From NCBI GenBank assembly GCA_024685655.1, contig JAIKVO010000190.1, positions 1 to 48,585 on the forward strand: 48,585 nt of DNA, written 5' to 3'. The position numbers were made by a program, and so were the translations under genes. Source of the stretch: Treponemataceae bacterium. Lineage in GTDB: Bacteria > Spirochaetota > Spirochaetia > Treponematales > Treponemataceae. A model generated the notes under the pieces. It was given only the letters and a program-made list of their open reading frames with translations. It was not told where the DNA came from and did no database searches. Shown here piece by piece: positions 25,233 through 34,011 of this stretch (positions are counted from its first letter, which is position 1; the number at the start of each line of letters is the position of its first letter).

Positions 25233-26369
25233 ATGAGCGATTTTAATAGCGAAAAAATGACAGAGTATCTTGATTCTTTGTTGAATACTGGTATTCCGTC
25301 CGTTGATTGTATTGTTTACGAGAACCACAAGCAGATATACCGTCACATGAACGGTTATATTGATAAAGCACAAACTGTAAAAGTAAAGCCAGGCACACTT
25401 TATCTTATGTTTTCCATGACAAAAGTTCAGACAATGACAGCAATAATGCAGCTTATTGAACAAGGAAAACTTTCTTTGGAAGATGAAGTAGCGAAATATC
25501 TTCCAGCTTATAAGAATGCCGTAGTAGAAAAAGACGGCCATATTGAATCGCTTGCACATCCAATGCTCATAAAACATCTGCTCTCTATGCAATCTGGACT
25601 TGATTATGATCTTTCACGCCCTGGAATTCTTCGTGTTATTAAAGAAAGAGGGCAGTGTGCTACGACACGAGAACTGGTCGAGTCATTTGTCGAAACTCCG
25701 TTGAAATTCCAGCCGGGAACCCATTTTTTGTACAGTCTCAGTCATGATGTCGCAGCAGCTGTACTTGAAGTTGTCACTGGTATGAGTTTCGGTGAGTATC
25801 TGAAAAAAAACATATGGGAACCGCTCGGCTTAAAAAATACTTTCTTTGCGAAACCAGAAAACAGTTCGGTCGAAGGACTTGCGCAGCAGTATATTTGTGA
25901 TGAAAAAGGCAATATTGTCCCGATGGATCAGTCTTGCTGCTACCAGCTTTCTGAAAATTATCAGAGCGGCGGCGCCGGACTTATCAGCTGTACGGAGGAT
26001 TATGCAAAACTTGCCGACACGCTTGCTTGCGGTGGTGAAACTGCAGATGGAGTCCGCATCCTTAAGCCGGAGACTGTCGAGCTTATAAAAGTGAACCAAC
26101 TTGGCAAGGATTCTTTGGACGATATGCACAGCACTATGGGACGCCAAGGCTACGGATACGGTTGTGGAATGTCTGTTTTGCTTGATCCGGAACTTGCAAA
26201 ATCACCGTCTCCGGCTGGTGTGTTCGGATGGGACGGCGCCGCCGGAAGCTGTATCACCATGGATACGGCATCTAAACGATGTTTTGTTTATGCGCAGCAT
26301 GTCCGGAATTATGGAACATCGTATGATGTAATTCATCCGGCTTTACGCGACATTGTTTTTGGAAAATAG
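25233..26369 (+). CDS. Serine hydrolase, class C beta-lactamase / penicillin-binding family
   Basis: A 378-aa member of the beta-lactamase/transpeptidase-like superfamily (COG1680, EstB-like). The nucleophile motif SMTK is at 61-64, followed by the family helix MTAIMQLIEQGKLSLEDEV; a YSL motif (FLYSLSHDVAA) takes the YxN place. The C-terminal segment GWDGAAG corresponds to the third, KTG-like site. No signal peptide, so it is probably a cytoplasmic esterase or amidase rather than a resistance enzyme. GGAGG lies 6 nt before the ATG. A perfect palindrome CAAAACAATTGTTTTG (26370-26385) follows the stop directly. Confidence 0.85.
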   Translation: MSDFNSEKMTEYLDSLLNTGIPSVDCIVYENHKQIYRHMNGYIDKAQTVKVKPGTLYLMFSMTKVQTMTAIMQLIEQGKLSLEDEVAKYLPAYKNAVVEKDGHIESLAHPMLIKHLLSMQSGLDYDLSRPGILRVIKERGQCATTRELVESFVETPLKFQPGTHFLYSLSHDVAAAVLEVVTGMSFGEYLKKNIWEPLGLKNTFFAKPENSSVEGLAQQYICDEKGNIVPMDQSCCYQLSENYQSGGAGLISCTEDYAKLADTLACGGETADGVRILKPETVELIKVNQLGKDSLDDMHSTMGRQGYGYGCGMSVLLDPELAKSPSPAGVFGWDGAAGSCITMDTASKRCFVYAQHVRNYGTSYDVIHPALRDIVFGK

Positions 26370-26420
26370 CAAAACAATTGTTTTGTAGCGTTTGATTCTT
26401 TCTGGGAAAGGTGGGGCGCG

Positions 26421-26457
26421 GGGCGGGAAAACGCTCTTCTAAGAGGTTTGCCTGCCC
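26421..26457. other. Long stem-loop between convergent genes
   Basis: GGGCGGGAAAAC pairs with GTTTGCCTGCCC (10 of 12), enclosing CTCTT/AAGAG. It lies between the serine hydrolase and radical SAM genes, which converge. No T-run follows it, so any terminator role would be weak or Rho-assisted. Confidence 0.45.
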
Positions 26458-26470
26458 TGCCTCGAAAAAA

Positions 26471-27670
26471 TTAGTATCCCTTCCGTTTCTTACCGAACAG
26501 CATGTTCTGATAGCAACGGATACAACCAGGGAAAATAGCACCTGGACATTCGACCATTGCGTGACGGAACTTGTTCGCGCGTTCTCCGTTGTATATTTCC
26601 TTGAATGACTTCTCTTTTATGTTTCCAAGAGGATATTCAACGTAATCTGCGCAGAAAGTTACATCGCCGTTATAGTTGATGTTTGCCTGAGTCCACGGAA
26701 CAATACAGTGGTCACGCACAGGAATGTCGAGCTGATGATAGTATTCGTGCGTCTTTTCCGGGTTAAGGGCAGGAACGGTAATGCTCAAATATCCATAGTC
26801 TGTCGAATGGATTGTATTGAGCGTCTTGTGAAGTTCTGCTCCATCAATATCGTTGTTATAACCTGTGTTGTATGCTTCAAGACAAACGCTTTCAACACCG
26901 AGCTTTTCTCTGAAAAACTCTTTGTGCTTTGCGACTATCTCATCGTTTGTGTATGTTCCCAAGTTATAGATATGCCAGTCAATATTGAAGTCTTTGCATG
27001 CAATCGCAAGATTCTGCAAATCCTTGTAGTTCTTGTTCGTGACGGTCGTGACAATACCCATTGCAGGCAAGCGTGAATGCTGCTTTTCTTTTTCGCGGTT
27101 GATAGCCTCGAATCCTTTAACAACACGGTCGTAGCTTCCCGGCCCGCGGATGTCATCGTTTACTTCACGGAATGCATCCAAAGAAACGAAAATTACGTGC
27201 CATTTGTCACGGACAATTCTTTCAGCATATTTTTCAAGCAATGTACCGTTAGTGTTTACGGAGCAGAACGAACCACTCTTTTGGATATAATCGACTAGAT
27301 CGCATAAATCTGGATAAAGAAATGGCTCACCACCCCAGAGATAGTATACAGGTCGCTTGTATTTAAGCTCATCAACGAGCTTTTTGTATGTTTCGAGAGG
27401 AACGATCTTCTTTGCTTCTTCTGCAGCGTAATCACCCTTAAGGTAACCTTTGTCGCCCCGCTGGCCGCACATTTTGCAGCGCAAGTTACACAAAGGTGTC
27501 AGCTTAAAGTAAATAAGGCTGAAATTCTTCATATGGTCGTAGCCTTCAAAATGTCTCTTTTTTACAATTGCTTTGCCAAGATTCCAAAAACCATGGAGCA
27601 TGCGTTCTCCCATTTTGAAGTTCAGTTTAAAAAGCTTAGGCACAACGGAAAAATTATTTTTTGGTTTCAT
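26471..27670 (-). CDS. Radical SAM/SPASM domain protein
   Basis: A 399-aa radical SAM protein with the cluster motif C61-x3-C65-x2-C68 (CNLRCKMC), the YLWGGEPFLYPDL strand and a C-terminal SPASM-like region containing CIVPW, FCADY and CPGAIFPGCIRC for auxiliary Fe-S clusters. Such proteins modify peptides, sugars or other substrates. No small precursor peptide gene was found beside it, so the substrate is open. Start at 27670, with GGAG upstream; 53 upstream codons lie inside the SDR gene and were rejected. It follows the SDR gene by 14 nt, so the two are probably cotranscribed. Confidence 0.85.
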   Translation of the reverse strand: MKPKNNFSVVPKLFKLNFKMGERMLHGFWNLGKAIVKKRHFEGYDHMKNFSLIYFKLTPLCNLRCKMCGQRGDKGYLKGDYAAEEAKKIVPLETYKKLVDELKYKRPVYYLWGGEPFLYPDLCDLVDYIQKSGSFCSVNTNGTLLEKYAERIVRDKWHVIFVSLDAFREVNDDIRGPGSYDRVVKGFEAINREKEKQHSRLPAMGIVTTVTNKNYKDLQNLAIACKDFNIDWHIYNLGTYTNDEIVAKHKEFFREKLGVESVCLEAYNTGYNNDIDGAELHKTLNTIHSTDYGYLSITVPALNPEKTHEYYHQLDIPVRDHCIVPWTQANINYNGDVTFCADYVEYPLGNIKEKSFKEIYNGERANKFRHAMVECPGAIFPGCIRCYQNMLFGKKRKGY

Positions 27671-27684
27671 TTGTAAGTCTCCAA

Positions 27685-28479
27685 TTAATTCGTAAGTGAT
27701 TTCATAGATTTTGAGATGCACCATGCAAGGAAGTTCTTTGGAATAAGACCAGATGCGAACGCAACAATTTTGTTCGTGAATCCTGCTCTTACGTAAGAAC
27801 GTTTTGATATGACAGCTTTTACGGCACATTTAGCAACCGCATACGCTGTCATACCGTTTTTATACGAGAAACGTTTGTATTTTTCGCTAATGATGCCGCA
27901 GTTATTGTCGAAGTTTGTCCTTATGTAGCCAGGCTGTACGCATGTGACATTAACGCCATAATGCGAAAGTTCATGGCGCAGACCTAACGAGTAATTGAGT
28001 ACGTAGCTTTTGCTTGCGGCATACGAGGCAAAAAGCGGTGTGGGTTGATTACCTGCTATTGAACCGATATTAAGGATTGAGCCATTTCTCCTTTCAGCCA
28101 TGTCTTTGCCAAAGACCGTACACATTTGTGTTAGCGTGATTATATTAAGTTTCAGCATTCCGAGGGTTTTATCGCCCAATTCGATGGACGGACCATAAAG
28201 TCCTGCACCTGCGTTATTAACAAGAAGATTGATTTTTATTCCTTGGGATTCACAGAAATCAAAAACTTCATGAGCGGCATTATCTTTTGATAAATCGCAT
28301 TTGAAAAGCCTTACATCAATTCCTATTTTTTCTGTAAGTTCTTTTTTCAGTTCCGCAAGTTTGTCTTCGCTTCTTGCTACAAGAACCAAATTCCATTTCT
28401 TTTCTGCCAGAATTGTGGCTGTTTCTTTTCCAACTCCACCAGATGCACCAGTTATAAGAGCCCATTTGTCATTATTCAT
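27685..28479 (-). CDS. Short-chain dehydrogenase/reductase (DltE-like)
   Basis: A 264-aa classical-type SDR: cofactor motif TGASGGVG at 10-17, NNAG in LLVNNAGAGLYG, catalytic Ser in LNIGSIAG and YAASK (Tyr and Lys). ARSEDKL after the second beta strand favours NADP. The C-terminal hydrophobic stretch may touch the membrane. The substrate is unknown. The ATG at 28479 has no Shine-Dalgarno and is 8 nt after a perfect TATAAT. First gene of a pair with the radical SAM protein. Confidence 0.88.
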   Translation of the reverse strand: MNNDKWALITGASGGVGKETATILAEKKWNLVLVARSEDKLAELKKELTEKIGIDVRLFKCDLSKDNAAHEVFDFCESQGIKINLLVNNAGAGLYGPSIELGDKTLGMLKLNIITLTQMCTVFGKDMAERRNGSILNIGSIAGNQPTPLFASYAASKSYVLNYSLGLRHELSHYGVNVTCVQPGYIRTNFDNNCGIISEKYKRFSYKNGMTAYAVAKCAVKAVISKRSYVRAGFTNKIVAFASGLIPKNFLAWCISKSMKSLTN

Positions 28480-28487
28480 ATCGATAC

Positions 28488-28516
28488 ATTATACTACGCT
28501 TATTCGCGATTAACAA
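28488..28516 (-). promoter_or_regulatory. SDR gene promoter, probably giving a leaderless mRNA
   Basis: TTGTTA and TATAAT are 17 nt apart on the minus strand; 8 nt separate the -10 box from the ATG at 28479. No purine-rich ribosome site is present. Confidence 0.6.
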
Positions 28517-28584
28517 CTATAAAGAAGGTTCGAAAGCATAAAAGATTAGAAAAGATTTTGTTTTCTTTTCAAATCCTTAGATGA

Positions 28585-30177
28585 TTAATCAGTCCGTAAT
28601 GCCTTCATGGCTTTTTTACGGTTGTACATAGCGGTGTCAGCTCTTTCAAAGACAGAAGATACTCCGCTGTCGATTTTTTCATCATAAAGGGCATAACCTA
28701 CAGCGGCTGAAACTTTTTCCCATGGTTTAAGGTCTTGCGCTGTCTTAAGCTCCTCCATCCTTTTGTTCAGAACTTCGATTAAAGGAAGTACATTAACATA
28801 TGCTGAGTTTTCAAGTATGACGACAAATTCATCACCGCCAATCCTGAATACTGGAGAATGATTGAAAACTGAGCATACCAATTGGCAAAGTTTTTTTATA
28901 GCTGTATTTCCATGTTCATGACCGTATGTGTCGTTTGTCTGCTTTAGAAAGTTCAGGTCAATCATCACTAAGCCGAATTTAGTATTTCCAGAAGAAATCT
29001 GGGACTCAAGCCTTAACACTTCGTTGTCGTATGCATTTTTATTTCTGATTCCTGTTAGAGGATCTTTGTTTGCAAGATCGTTCATCATACTCGCATGTCG
29101 CTTTGTATCCGACAATTCTTTGTATGTGGCGATCAGATTATGCATGTATTCTTCAATTTCCAAAACCAATGTTGTGAACTGGTGTGAAAGTGATGATATT
29201 TCGTCTTTTCCTTTGATGTTTTGCTCAATTTCATTCACGATGTTTTTGTCTTTATCTGTCGTGAATTTATTCATATATGTTTCAAGCTTTACAATTTTGT
29301 TTATGTATTTGTCATTCAAGAATAACAGAAGGAATGCAATGCAGACAACGAGCACACCTGCTATCGCTCCTGTCTGGCGCAATGTATTCTTAATAATGCC
29401 GCTGTTTACATCGGAAACCTGAATCTCAGTACCTATAAGTCCTAGTTTCTGTCCGTCGATAATCAGGGGAGTGTAGTACGCATATGTGTGACCCCATTCG
29501 TTATCCCAAACTTGGAAATCATTCTGCCTTACACCAGAAAACCAAGAATTCCATTGGACTGTATATATTTTCGGATCGTCATAGTAAGAATCGCCAAGAT
29601 AAAGGAATTCTCCTTCTTCTGCCTTTTCTCCGTTTGGTCCCCGATGAGTTCGTTCTCCATCTATCATATACATCATTGTATAGTTTTCTTCATCAGGAAC
29701 AAGATAATACGTATATGGAAGATTGAAAGATTTCCTTGCGTTTTCAAAAGTTAAAAGCCAGTATTCATGAATATATATAAAATGAGCCATCTTAGCGTCT
29801 TCTGGCAATGAATTGAAATCGAAATCCGCCAGTTTAGAATAATCGCCGTTGGCTGTAGTGTTTAGAACAAATTGGAAATTTTCTTGTGCGGTATGATATT
29901 CAGTGAAATTATATGGGATATCAGCTTCTGAGTAATGCGCCATGTAGAAATTTTGATAATCCACAAAGTCTTTGCCTGCATCCTGAATCAGTTTTTCGAG
30001 ATAGTCTCCGATATTACGGACATTCTCAAGGCACTGAGCCTTGTAAGCTTTTATCTGAGTCACATAGGTTCTGATTCCGCTGAGAAGCAATGAAATTAAT
30101 GCGAAAACAGTGAAAATAAGAGCGAATTTGAACAGTAGTCCATCTGTTCTTTTGATTGAATTTTCCTTACTTTGCAC
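28585..30177 (-). CDS. Membrane diguanylate cyclase with extracytoplasmic sensor domain
   Basis: A 530-aa protein that would make c-di-GMP from two GTP. Order: short N-terminus, TM1 (FALIFTVFALISLLLSGI), extracytoplasmic sensor of about 240 residues (Cache-like), TM2 (AIAGVLVVCIAFLLLFL), HAMP-like linker and coiled coil, then the GGDEF domain with DPLTGIRNKNAYD and the intact active site RIGGDEFVVILE. No RxxD inhibitory site precedes GGDEF. GTG at 30177 is preferred as start: it is 7 nt after TGGTATAAT, and the longer frame would add a second hydrophobic stretch. If the upstream ATG at 30243 is used the protein is 552 aa. Confidence 0.88.
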   Translation of the reverse strand: MQSKENSIKRTDGLLFKFALIFTVFALISLLLSGIRTYVTQIKAYKAQCLENVRNIGDYLEKLIQDAGKDFVDYQNFYMAHYSEADIPYNFTEYHTAQENFQFVLNTTANGDYSKLADFDFNSLPEDAKMAHFIYIHEYWLLTFENARKSFNLPYTYYLVPDEENYTMMYMIDGERTHRGPNGEKAEEGEFLYLGDSYYDDPKIYTVQWNSWFSGVRQNDFQVWDNEWGHTYAYYTPLIIDGQKLGLIGTEIQVSDVNSGIIKNTLRQTGAIAGVLVVCIAFLLLFLNDKYINKIVKLETYMNKFTTDKDKNIVNEIEQNIKGKDEISSLSHQFTTLVLEIEEYMHNLIATYKELSDTKRHASMMNDLANKDPLTGIRNKNAYDNEVLRLESQISSGNTKFGLVMIDLNFLKQTNDTYGHEHGNTAIKKLCQLVCSVFNHSPVFRIGGDEFVVILENSAYVNVLPLIEVLNKRMEELKTAQDLKPWEKVSAAVGYALYDEKIDSGVSSVFERADTAMYNRKKAMKALRTD

Positions 30178-30184
30178 AATTACG

Positions 30185-30193
30185 ATTATACCA
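30185..30193 (-). promoter_or_regulatory. Extended -10 promoter of the diguanylate cyclase gene, possibly leaderless
   Basis: TGGTATAAT on the minus strand, 7 nt before GTG 30177. A weak -35 (TGGAAA, 16-nt spacer) lies at 30207-30212. Confidence 0.5.
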
Positions 30194-30307
30194 TAATAAA
30201 ACTTTTTTTCCATAGAAAAAACAAAAATCGTGATATTTGTCATAATTTTTTTTTCATTTTCGTTTGATTTTTTGAATACGCTTGTCTGTTCTCAGTGAGG
30301 TTTGCTT

Positions 30308-30334
30308 GAAACTAAGAGTTTCGCACTTGTTGCG
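30308..30334. repeat. Stem-loop with a block shared with the 24.2-kb element
   Basis: GAAAC-TAAGA-GTTTC (30308-30322) is followed by CGCACTTGTTGCG (30322-30334), one base different from the block at 24261-24273. It lies between the divergent diguanylate cyclase and MATE genes. Confidence 0.45.
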
Positions 30335-30422
30335 GAAAACTAGCGTGGCACACTCCGGGACTGCAATATTCGGTGCAAATTATATTGACTATTTTTTGCT
30401 ATTCTGTAAATGATGATTCAAT

Positions 30423-31790
30423 ATGGATAAGAAAAGAACTTTTGACAAGGATTTTTATAAGAAACTTTGGCAATTGATGTTACCAATATCTCTGCAGAGT
30501 CTTATGCTCGCTCTCGTTGCGGCGGCTGATGCGTTTATGCTAGGGCGTGTGGAGCAAGATGCGATGTCTGCCGTCTCTCTTGCTAGCCAGATTCAGTTTA
30601 TTCAAAATTTCGTTATTTATGCGGCTACATCAGTAATAGCTGTGCTTGGAGCGCAATATTGGGGTAAAAATGATATTCGCACGGTAAAGGATATTCTTTG
30701 CATCGCGCTTAAAGTATCTGTTTTTGCTTCTGTTTTATTTTTCATAGGATGCGTGTTTTTCCCGCGATACTTGATGCTTCTTTTCACAAATGAAGAAATC
30801 CTTATAGAAATTGGAATAAGATATCTTAAAATTGCCGGATGGTCGTATCTTCTTACTGGAATTTCGCAGTGTTTTCTTGCAGTAATGAAGGTAAGCGGAA
30901 ATGCAGGTATGTCAGCGGCAGTAAGCTCCGTCACTGTAATTTTGAACATTATTCTGAACGCTGTTTTTATATTCGGATTTATAGGTATTCCTGCTATGGG
31001 TGTGCAGGGAGCGGCATGGGCAACTTTAATCGCGCGCATTGTAGAAGTTCTTTGGTCAGCTGGTATTTCGCACACAAAGAAATATATCCATCCTGATTAC
31101 AGGCGTTTTTTTACACAGATGAAACAGCTCAAATCTGATTATTACAAGAATTTTTTCCCGATTTTCGGAGCATGTATGTTCTGGGGAATCGGTTTCACGT
31201 CTTATACGGCGTTCATGGGACATTTGGGTACAGATGCCGCCGCCGCAAACTCAGTTTCTTCCGTGATACGCGACCTTATATGCGCCCTCTGTAACGGTTT
31301 GAGCAGCGCAGCAGGAATAATCGTGGGTAACGAGCTTGGTGCTGGAAAAATAGATAAGGGAAAGCTTTACGGTGACAGACTTGTTAAGTTGTCTTTTATA
31401 GCTGGTTTTATTTCTACAGCATTGATGCTGCTTGTTCTTCCGCTTTCCCTTCAGTTCGTGAAGCTTACGGAACAGGCAGCTATATATCTTTGGGGCATGA
31501 TGATTATTATGTCGGTCTACATGATAGGGCGCACTGTAAATTCTGTCCTGATAAACGGCATTTTTTATTGCGGCGGCGACTCCGTTTTCGATGTTTACAG
31601 CCTTGCGGTATGCATGTGGGGAATCGCGGTACCGCTTGCGGCTGCGGGAACATTTTTATTTCACTGGCCTGTTCTTGTCGTATATGCGTGTACTTGTGTC
31701 GATGAAGTCGGAAAAATTCCTTGGGTATTGCTACATTATCGCAAATACAAGTGGGCAAAGGATTTAACGCGCGATACGGCAGCGATATAA
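30423..31790 (+). CDS. MATE family efflux transporter
   Basis: A 455-aa inner-membrane antiporter with 12 predicted TM helices in two repeats. The N-terminal LPISLQSLMLALVAAADAFMLG and the LGAQYWGKND and GNELGAGK segments match MATE/NorM-DinF proteins, which export organic cations or drugs with Na+ or H+. The start has no clear Shine-Dalgarno. TTGACT at 30385-30390 may be a -35 box, but no good -10 box follows. Convergent with the Rrf2 gene. Confidence 0.92.
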   Translation: MDKKRTFDKDFYKKLWQLMLPISLQSLMLALVAAADAFMLGRVEQDAMSAVSLASQIQFIQNFVIYAATSVIAVLGAQYWGKNDIRTVKDILCIALKVSVFASVLFFIGCVFFPRYLMLLFTNEEILIEIGIRYLKIAGWSYLLTGISQCFLAVMKVSGNAGMSAAVSSVTVILNIILNAVFIFGFIGIPAMGVQGAAWATLIARIVEVLWSAGISHTKKYIHPDYRRFFTQMKQLKSDYYKNFFPIFGACMFWGIGFTSYTAFMGHLGTDAAAANSVSSVIRDLICALCNGLSSAAGIIVGNELGAGKIDKGKLYGDRLVKLSFIAGFISTALMLLVLPLSLQFVKLTEQAAIYLWGMMIIMSVYMIGRTVNSVLINGIFYCGGDSVFDVYSLAVCMWGIAVPLAAAGTFLFHWPVLVVYACTCVDEVGKIPWVLLHYRKYKWAKDLTRDTAAI

Positions 31791-31859
31791 TTCATGGAAC
31801 TGAATGATGTGCTGTGTGAACTTGTGTAGCAGTATTGCGTAGCTGTCAGGATACATACT

Positions 31860-32261
31860 TTAGTTCATAAGGTCGGCAATAGTAACGCTGTCCAAGTAGT
31901 TTTCTACAAGGGCATCAAGCTTTGTCCATAACGGAAGCGTCTTACACTGTTGTTTGCGCGGACATTCTGCGGCATTTGTTTCAAGGCACGCCACTGGTGC
32001 GAGAGTACCTTCCGTTAGGCGCAAAATATCACCAATCCTATATTCTTCCGGTTTTTTGTTCAGTTTATATCCGCCGCCTTTTCCGTGTACGGCATCTACA
32101 AAGCCGCTTTTGGAAAGAAGCGTCATTATGGCTTCTATGTATTTTTGAGAAATATCTTGTCTTGTAGCAATTTCTTTAAGAGGAGTGCGGCCATCCTCGC
32201 TGTGTTCAGCAAGATCAATCATTACGCGAAGTGCGTATCGTCCTTTTGTAGAAACTATCAT
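31860..32261 (-). CDS. Rrf2 family transcriptional regulator
   Basis: A 133-aa DNA-binding protein. The N-terminal MIVSTKGRYALRVMIDLA and winged helix (PLKEIATRQDISQKYIEAIM, then GKGGGYKL) are typical of Rrf2. Three cysteines in CLETNAAECPRKQQC (C-x7-C-x5-C) lie where IscR-like members bind an Fe-S cluster. GAGGA precedes the ATG. It lies 152 nt downstream of metY on the same strand, after a terminator and with its own promoter. Genomic proximity makes it a candidate for the metY operators; CymR and IscR of this family control cysteine and Fe-S genes. Binding is inferred, not shown. Confidence 0.9.
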   Translation of the reverse strand: MIVSTKGRYALRVMIDLAEHSEDGRTPLKEIATRQDISQKYIEAIMTLLSKSGFVDAVHGKGGGYKLNKKPEEYRIGDILRLTEGTLAPVACLETNAAECPRKQQCKTLPLWTKLDALVENYLDSVTIADLMN

Positions 32262-32288
32262 TTGTCTATTTTCCTCGTATGTAGATAG

Positions 32289-32316
32289 ATTTTAGCATAT
32301 TTTTCTGATTTGTAAA
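32289..32316 (-). promoter_or_regulatory. Promoter of the Rrf2 gene
   Basis: TTTACA and TAAAAT are 16 nt apart on the minus strand, with TGC before the -10 box. The -35 box overlaps the T-tract of the metY terminator. Confidence 0.55.
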
Positions 32317-32358
32317 AGAAAACAGCCAGCTCCAGCGAATTAATCGTGGAAACTGGCT
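32312..32358 (-). terminator. Terminator downstream of metY
   Basis: On the minus strand AGCCAG and CTGGCT (32353-32358 with 32324-32329) close an imperfect stem-loop, followed by GTTTTCTTTT. Confidence 0.6.
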
Positions 32359-32413
32359 TTAACAAAACTTATAGATATTTGAGGAAACTCACGGCTTTTT
32401 TATTTCCGAAGAG

Positions 32414-33706
32414 CTATTTTGCCGCTTTGAACGCATTATCAAGGTCTGCGATAATATCATCAATATGCTCTGTACCGATTGAAAGGCGTATTGTGCTCTG
32501 TGTTATGCCCTGTTCTGCAAGCTCGGCTTCTGAAAGCTGGCTGTGTGTCGTTGTCGCAGGGTGAATAACGAGAGACTTAACATCTGCAACGTTTGCGAGC
32601 AAACTGAAAATCTTAAGGTTGTCGATGAATTTCCATGCAGCTTCTTTTCCGCCTTTTATTTCGAAAGTAAAGATGGAGCCTGCGCCAAGCGGGAAGTATT
32701 TCTTGTAAAGTGCGTGCTGCGGATGGCTTTCAAGAACAGGATGATTCACTTTTTCAACCTGGGGATGCTTGCTAAGATATTCAACAACTTTGAGTGCATT
32801 CGATATATGACGTTCAAGACGCAGACTGAGTGTTTCCAATCCCTGAAGAAGGATAAATGCATTGAACGGACTCAATGTAGCACCTGTGTCGCGCAAAATA
32901 ACAGCGCGGATTCTTGTTACGTAGGCGGCGGCTCCAACAGCTTCTGTGAACTTTACGCCGTGGTAGCTTGGATCTCCGTCTGTAAGAAGCGGGAATTTGC
33001 CGCTTGCTTTCCAATCGAACTTACCGCTGTCAACGATTACTCCTCCGAGCGATGTTCCGTGACCCCCGATGAATTTTGTCGCTGAATGTACGACTATATC
33101 CGCGCCGTGCTCGATAGGGCGGAAAAGGAATGGCGTTCCAAAAGTGTTGTCCACGATAAGCGGAATCTTGTTTTTGTGAGCAATTTCCGCGATTTTTTCT
33201 ACATCAAGGATGTCCGAGTTCGGATTTCCGAGTGTTTCGATAAAGACCGCCTTTGTGTTGGGCTTTATGGCCTTTTCGAAGTTCGACACATTGTTTCCGT
33301 CTACGAATGTTGTTTCAATACCGAAACCGGCAAGTGTGTGTGCTAGAAGGTTGTATGTACCGCCGTAAATTGTCTTTGAGCTTACAATGTGATCACCCTG
33401 TCCGGCGATGTTCTGGAATGCATAAGTGATGGCGGCGGCTCCGCTTGCTACCGCAAGCCCGGCAACGCCTCCTTCAAGTGCTGCGACACGCTCTTCAAAA
33501 ACGCCCTGTGTTGTGTTTGTAAGGCGTCCGTAAATGTTACCGGCATCGGCAAGTCCGAAGCGTGCGGCGGCATGTGCCGCATTGTGGAAAACGTATGCTG
33601 CTGTCTGATAAATAGGTACTGCGCGAGAATCTGTTGTTGGGTCAGCCTGTTCCTGACCTACATGTAACTGTAAAGTTTCGAAATGAAGTTTATTTGCGTT
33701 TGACAT
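32414..33706 (-). CDS. metY: O-acetylhomoserine sulfhydrylase (aminocarboxypropyltransferase)
   Basis: A 430-aa PLP enzyme of the Cys/Met metabolism family that makes homocysteine (or methionine) from O-acetylhomoserine and sulfide (or methanethiol). Seen: [21 protein letters not shown], the [18 protein letters not shown] region, [13 protein letters not shown], the PLP lysine in [13 protein letters not shown], and the C-terminal [14 protein letters not shown]. Its length and the VGQ-DPTT start favour MetY over MetB/MetC. Start at 33706, with CAGGAG upstream; 26 upstream codons were rejected. The 270-nt leader carries a cysteine-rich upstream peptide and two operator-like dyads, implying control by sulfur amino-acid supply. 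Confidence 0.93.
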   Translation of the reverse strand: MSNANKLHFETLQLHVGQEQADPTTDSRAVPIYQTAAYVFHNAAHAAARFGLADAGNIYGRLTNTTQGVFEERVAALEGGVAGLAVASGAAAITYAFQNIAGQGDHIVSSKTIYGGTYNLLAHTLAGFGIETTFVDGNNVSNFEKAIKPNTKAVFIETLGNPNSDILDVEKIAEIAHKNKIPLIVDNTFGTPFLFRPIEHGADIVVHSATKFIGGHGTSLGGVIVDSGKFDWKASGKFPLLTDGDPSYHGVKFTEAVGAAAYVTRIRAVILRDTGATLSPFNAFILLQGLETLSLRLERHISNALKVVEYLSKHPQVEKVNHPVLESHPQHALYKKYFPLGAGSIFTFEIKGGKEAAWKFIDNLKIFSLLANVADVKSLVIHPATTTHSQLSEAELAEQGITQSTIRLSIGTEHIDDIIADLDNAFKAAK

Positions 33707-33796
33707 AAAATTGCTCCTGTTAAAAGTTTGTTGCGCGCTTATGTAGTTGCGCCTAAGTTTTTGCGGTAGCAGCGAATTGCCCACGTTTCCGCAATG

Positions 33797-33824
33797 TAAA
33801 ATAATTTATCCAGCACAAGCTGGA
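33797..33824 (-). terminator. Candidate attenuator stem-loop at the end of the leader peptide
   Basis: On the minus strand TCCAGC-TTGT-GCTGGA is followed by TAAATTATTTTA. The stem is encoded by the last codons of the leader peptide, so a ribosome reaching the stop codon would cover it. The T-tract is interrupted, so this may be a weak or Rho-assisted terminator. A second stem TTGCGG/CCGCAA lies further on. Confidence 0.4.
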
Positions 33825-33907
33825 TTTGTGGTAAGAGGACAGCAACAGGAGCGCATCCGTCCAAAGCGGAAATTGGCACGAACGAGTTTTTCAAAATACA
33901 CGGTCAT
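33806..33907 (-). CDS. Cysteine-rich leader peptide upstream of metY
   Basis: A 33-codon frame with a strong AAGGAGG 7 nt before its ATG at 33907. It contains RMRSCCCPLTTNPACAG: three consecutive Cys codons (residues 21-23, TGC and TGT) and a fourth at 31. It lies wholly inside the metY leader, 99 nt before the metY start. Short ORFs with runs of a regulatory amino acid are the classic design for ribosome-mediated attenuation; poly-Cys leaders are known for sulfur genes in actinobacteria. I infer cysteine sensing here. Codons 29-34 form a stem-loop at the stop codon. Confidence 0.72.
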   Translation of the reverse strand: MTVYFEKLVRANFRFGRMRSCCCPLTTNPACAG

Positions 33908-33952
33908 TTTCTGTCCTCCTTATTAGTGATATTTGTAAATCGTCAGTATTCA

Positions 33953-33971
33953 ACCTATGGTTCAAGTAGGT
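33953..33971. promoter_or_regulatory. Operator-like dyad 2 of metY
   Basis: Minus-strand sequence ACCTACTTGAACCATAGGT, that is ACCTA-N9-TAGGT. It lies just downstream of the expected transcription start (about +5 to +23), a position suited to repression. Confidence 0.6.
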
Positions 33972-33982
33972 TTTATATGTTA

Positions 33983-34011
33983 TTTATATCATTACAAACC
34001 TACTGTGTCAA
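33983..34011 (-). promoter_or_regulatory. metY promoter
   Basis: Consensus TTGACA and near-consensus TATAAA separated by 17 nt on the minus strand; start expected near 33976. It is the best promoter match in the window and lies between two ACCTA-N9-TAGGT dyads, one covering the -35 box. Confidence 0.82.

Noticed and set aside
25125-25592. 155-codon open frame on the minus strand across the serine hydrolase start
   Set aside because: Translation is low-complexity and aromatic-rich without family features; it is the shadow of the serine hydrolase gene and its upstream region.
25233-26369. Antibiotic-resistance beta-lactamase
   Set aside because: The SxxK fold is shared with esterases and amidases; there is no signal peptide and the YxN motif is altered, so resistance cannot be claimed.
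33707-33976. SAM riboswitch or T-box in the metY leader
   Set aside because: No SAM-I core or T-box sequence was seen; the leader is instead explained by a translated cysteine-rich ORF and a stem-loop.
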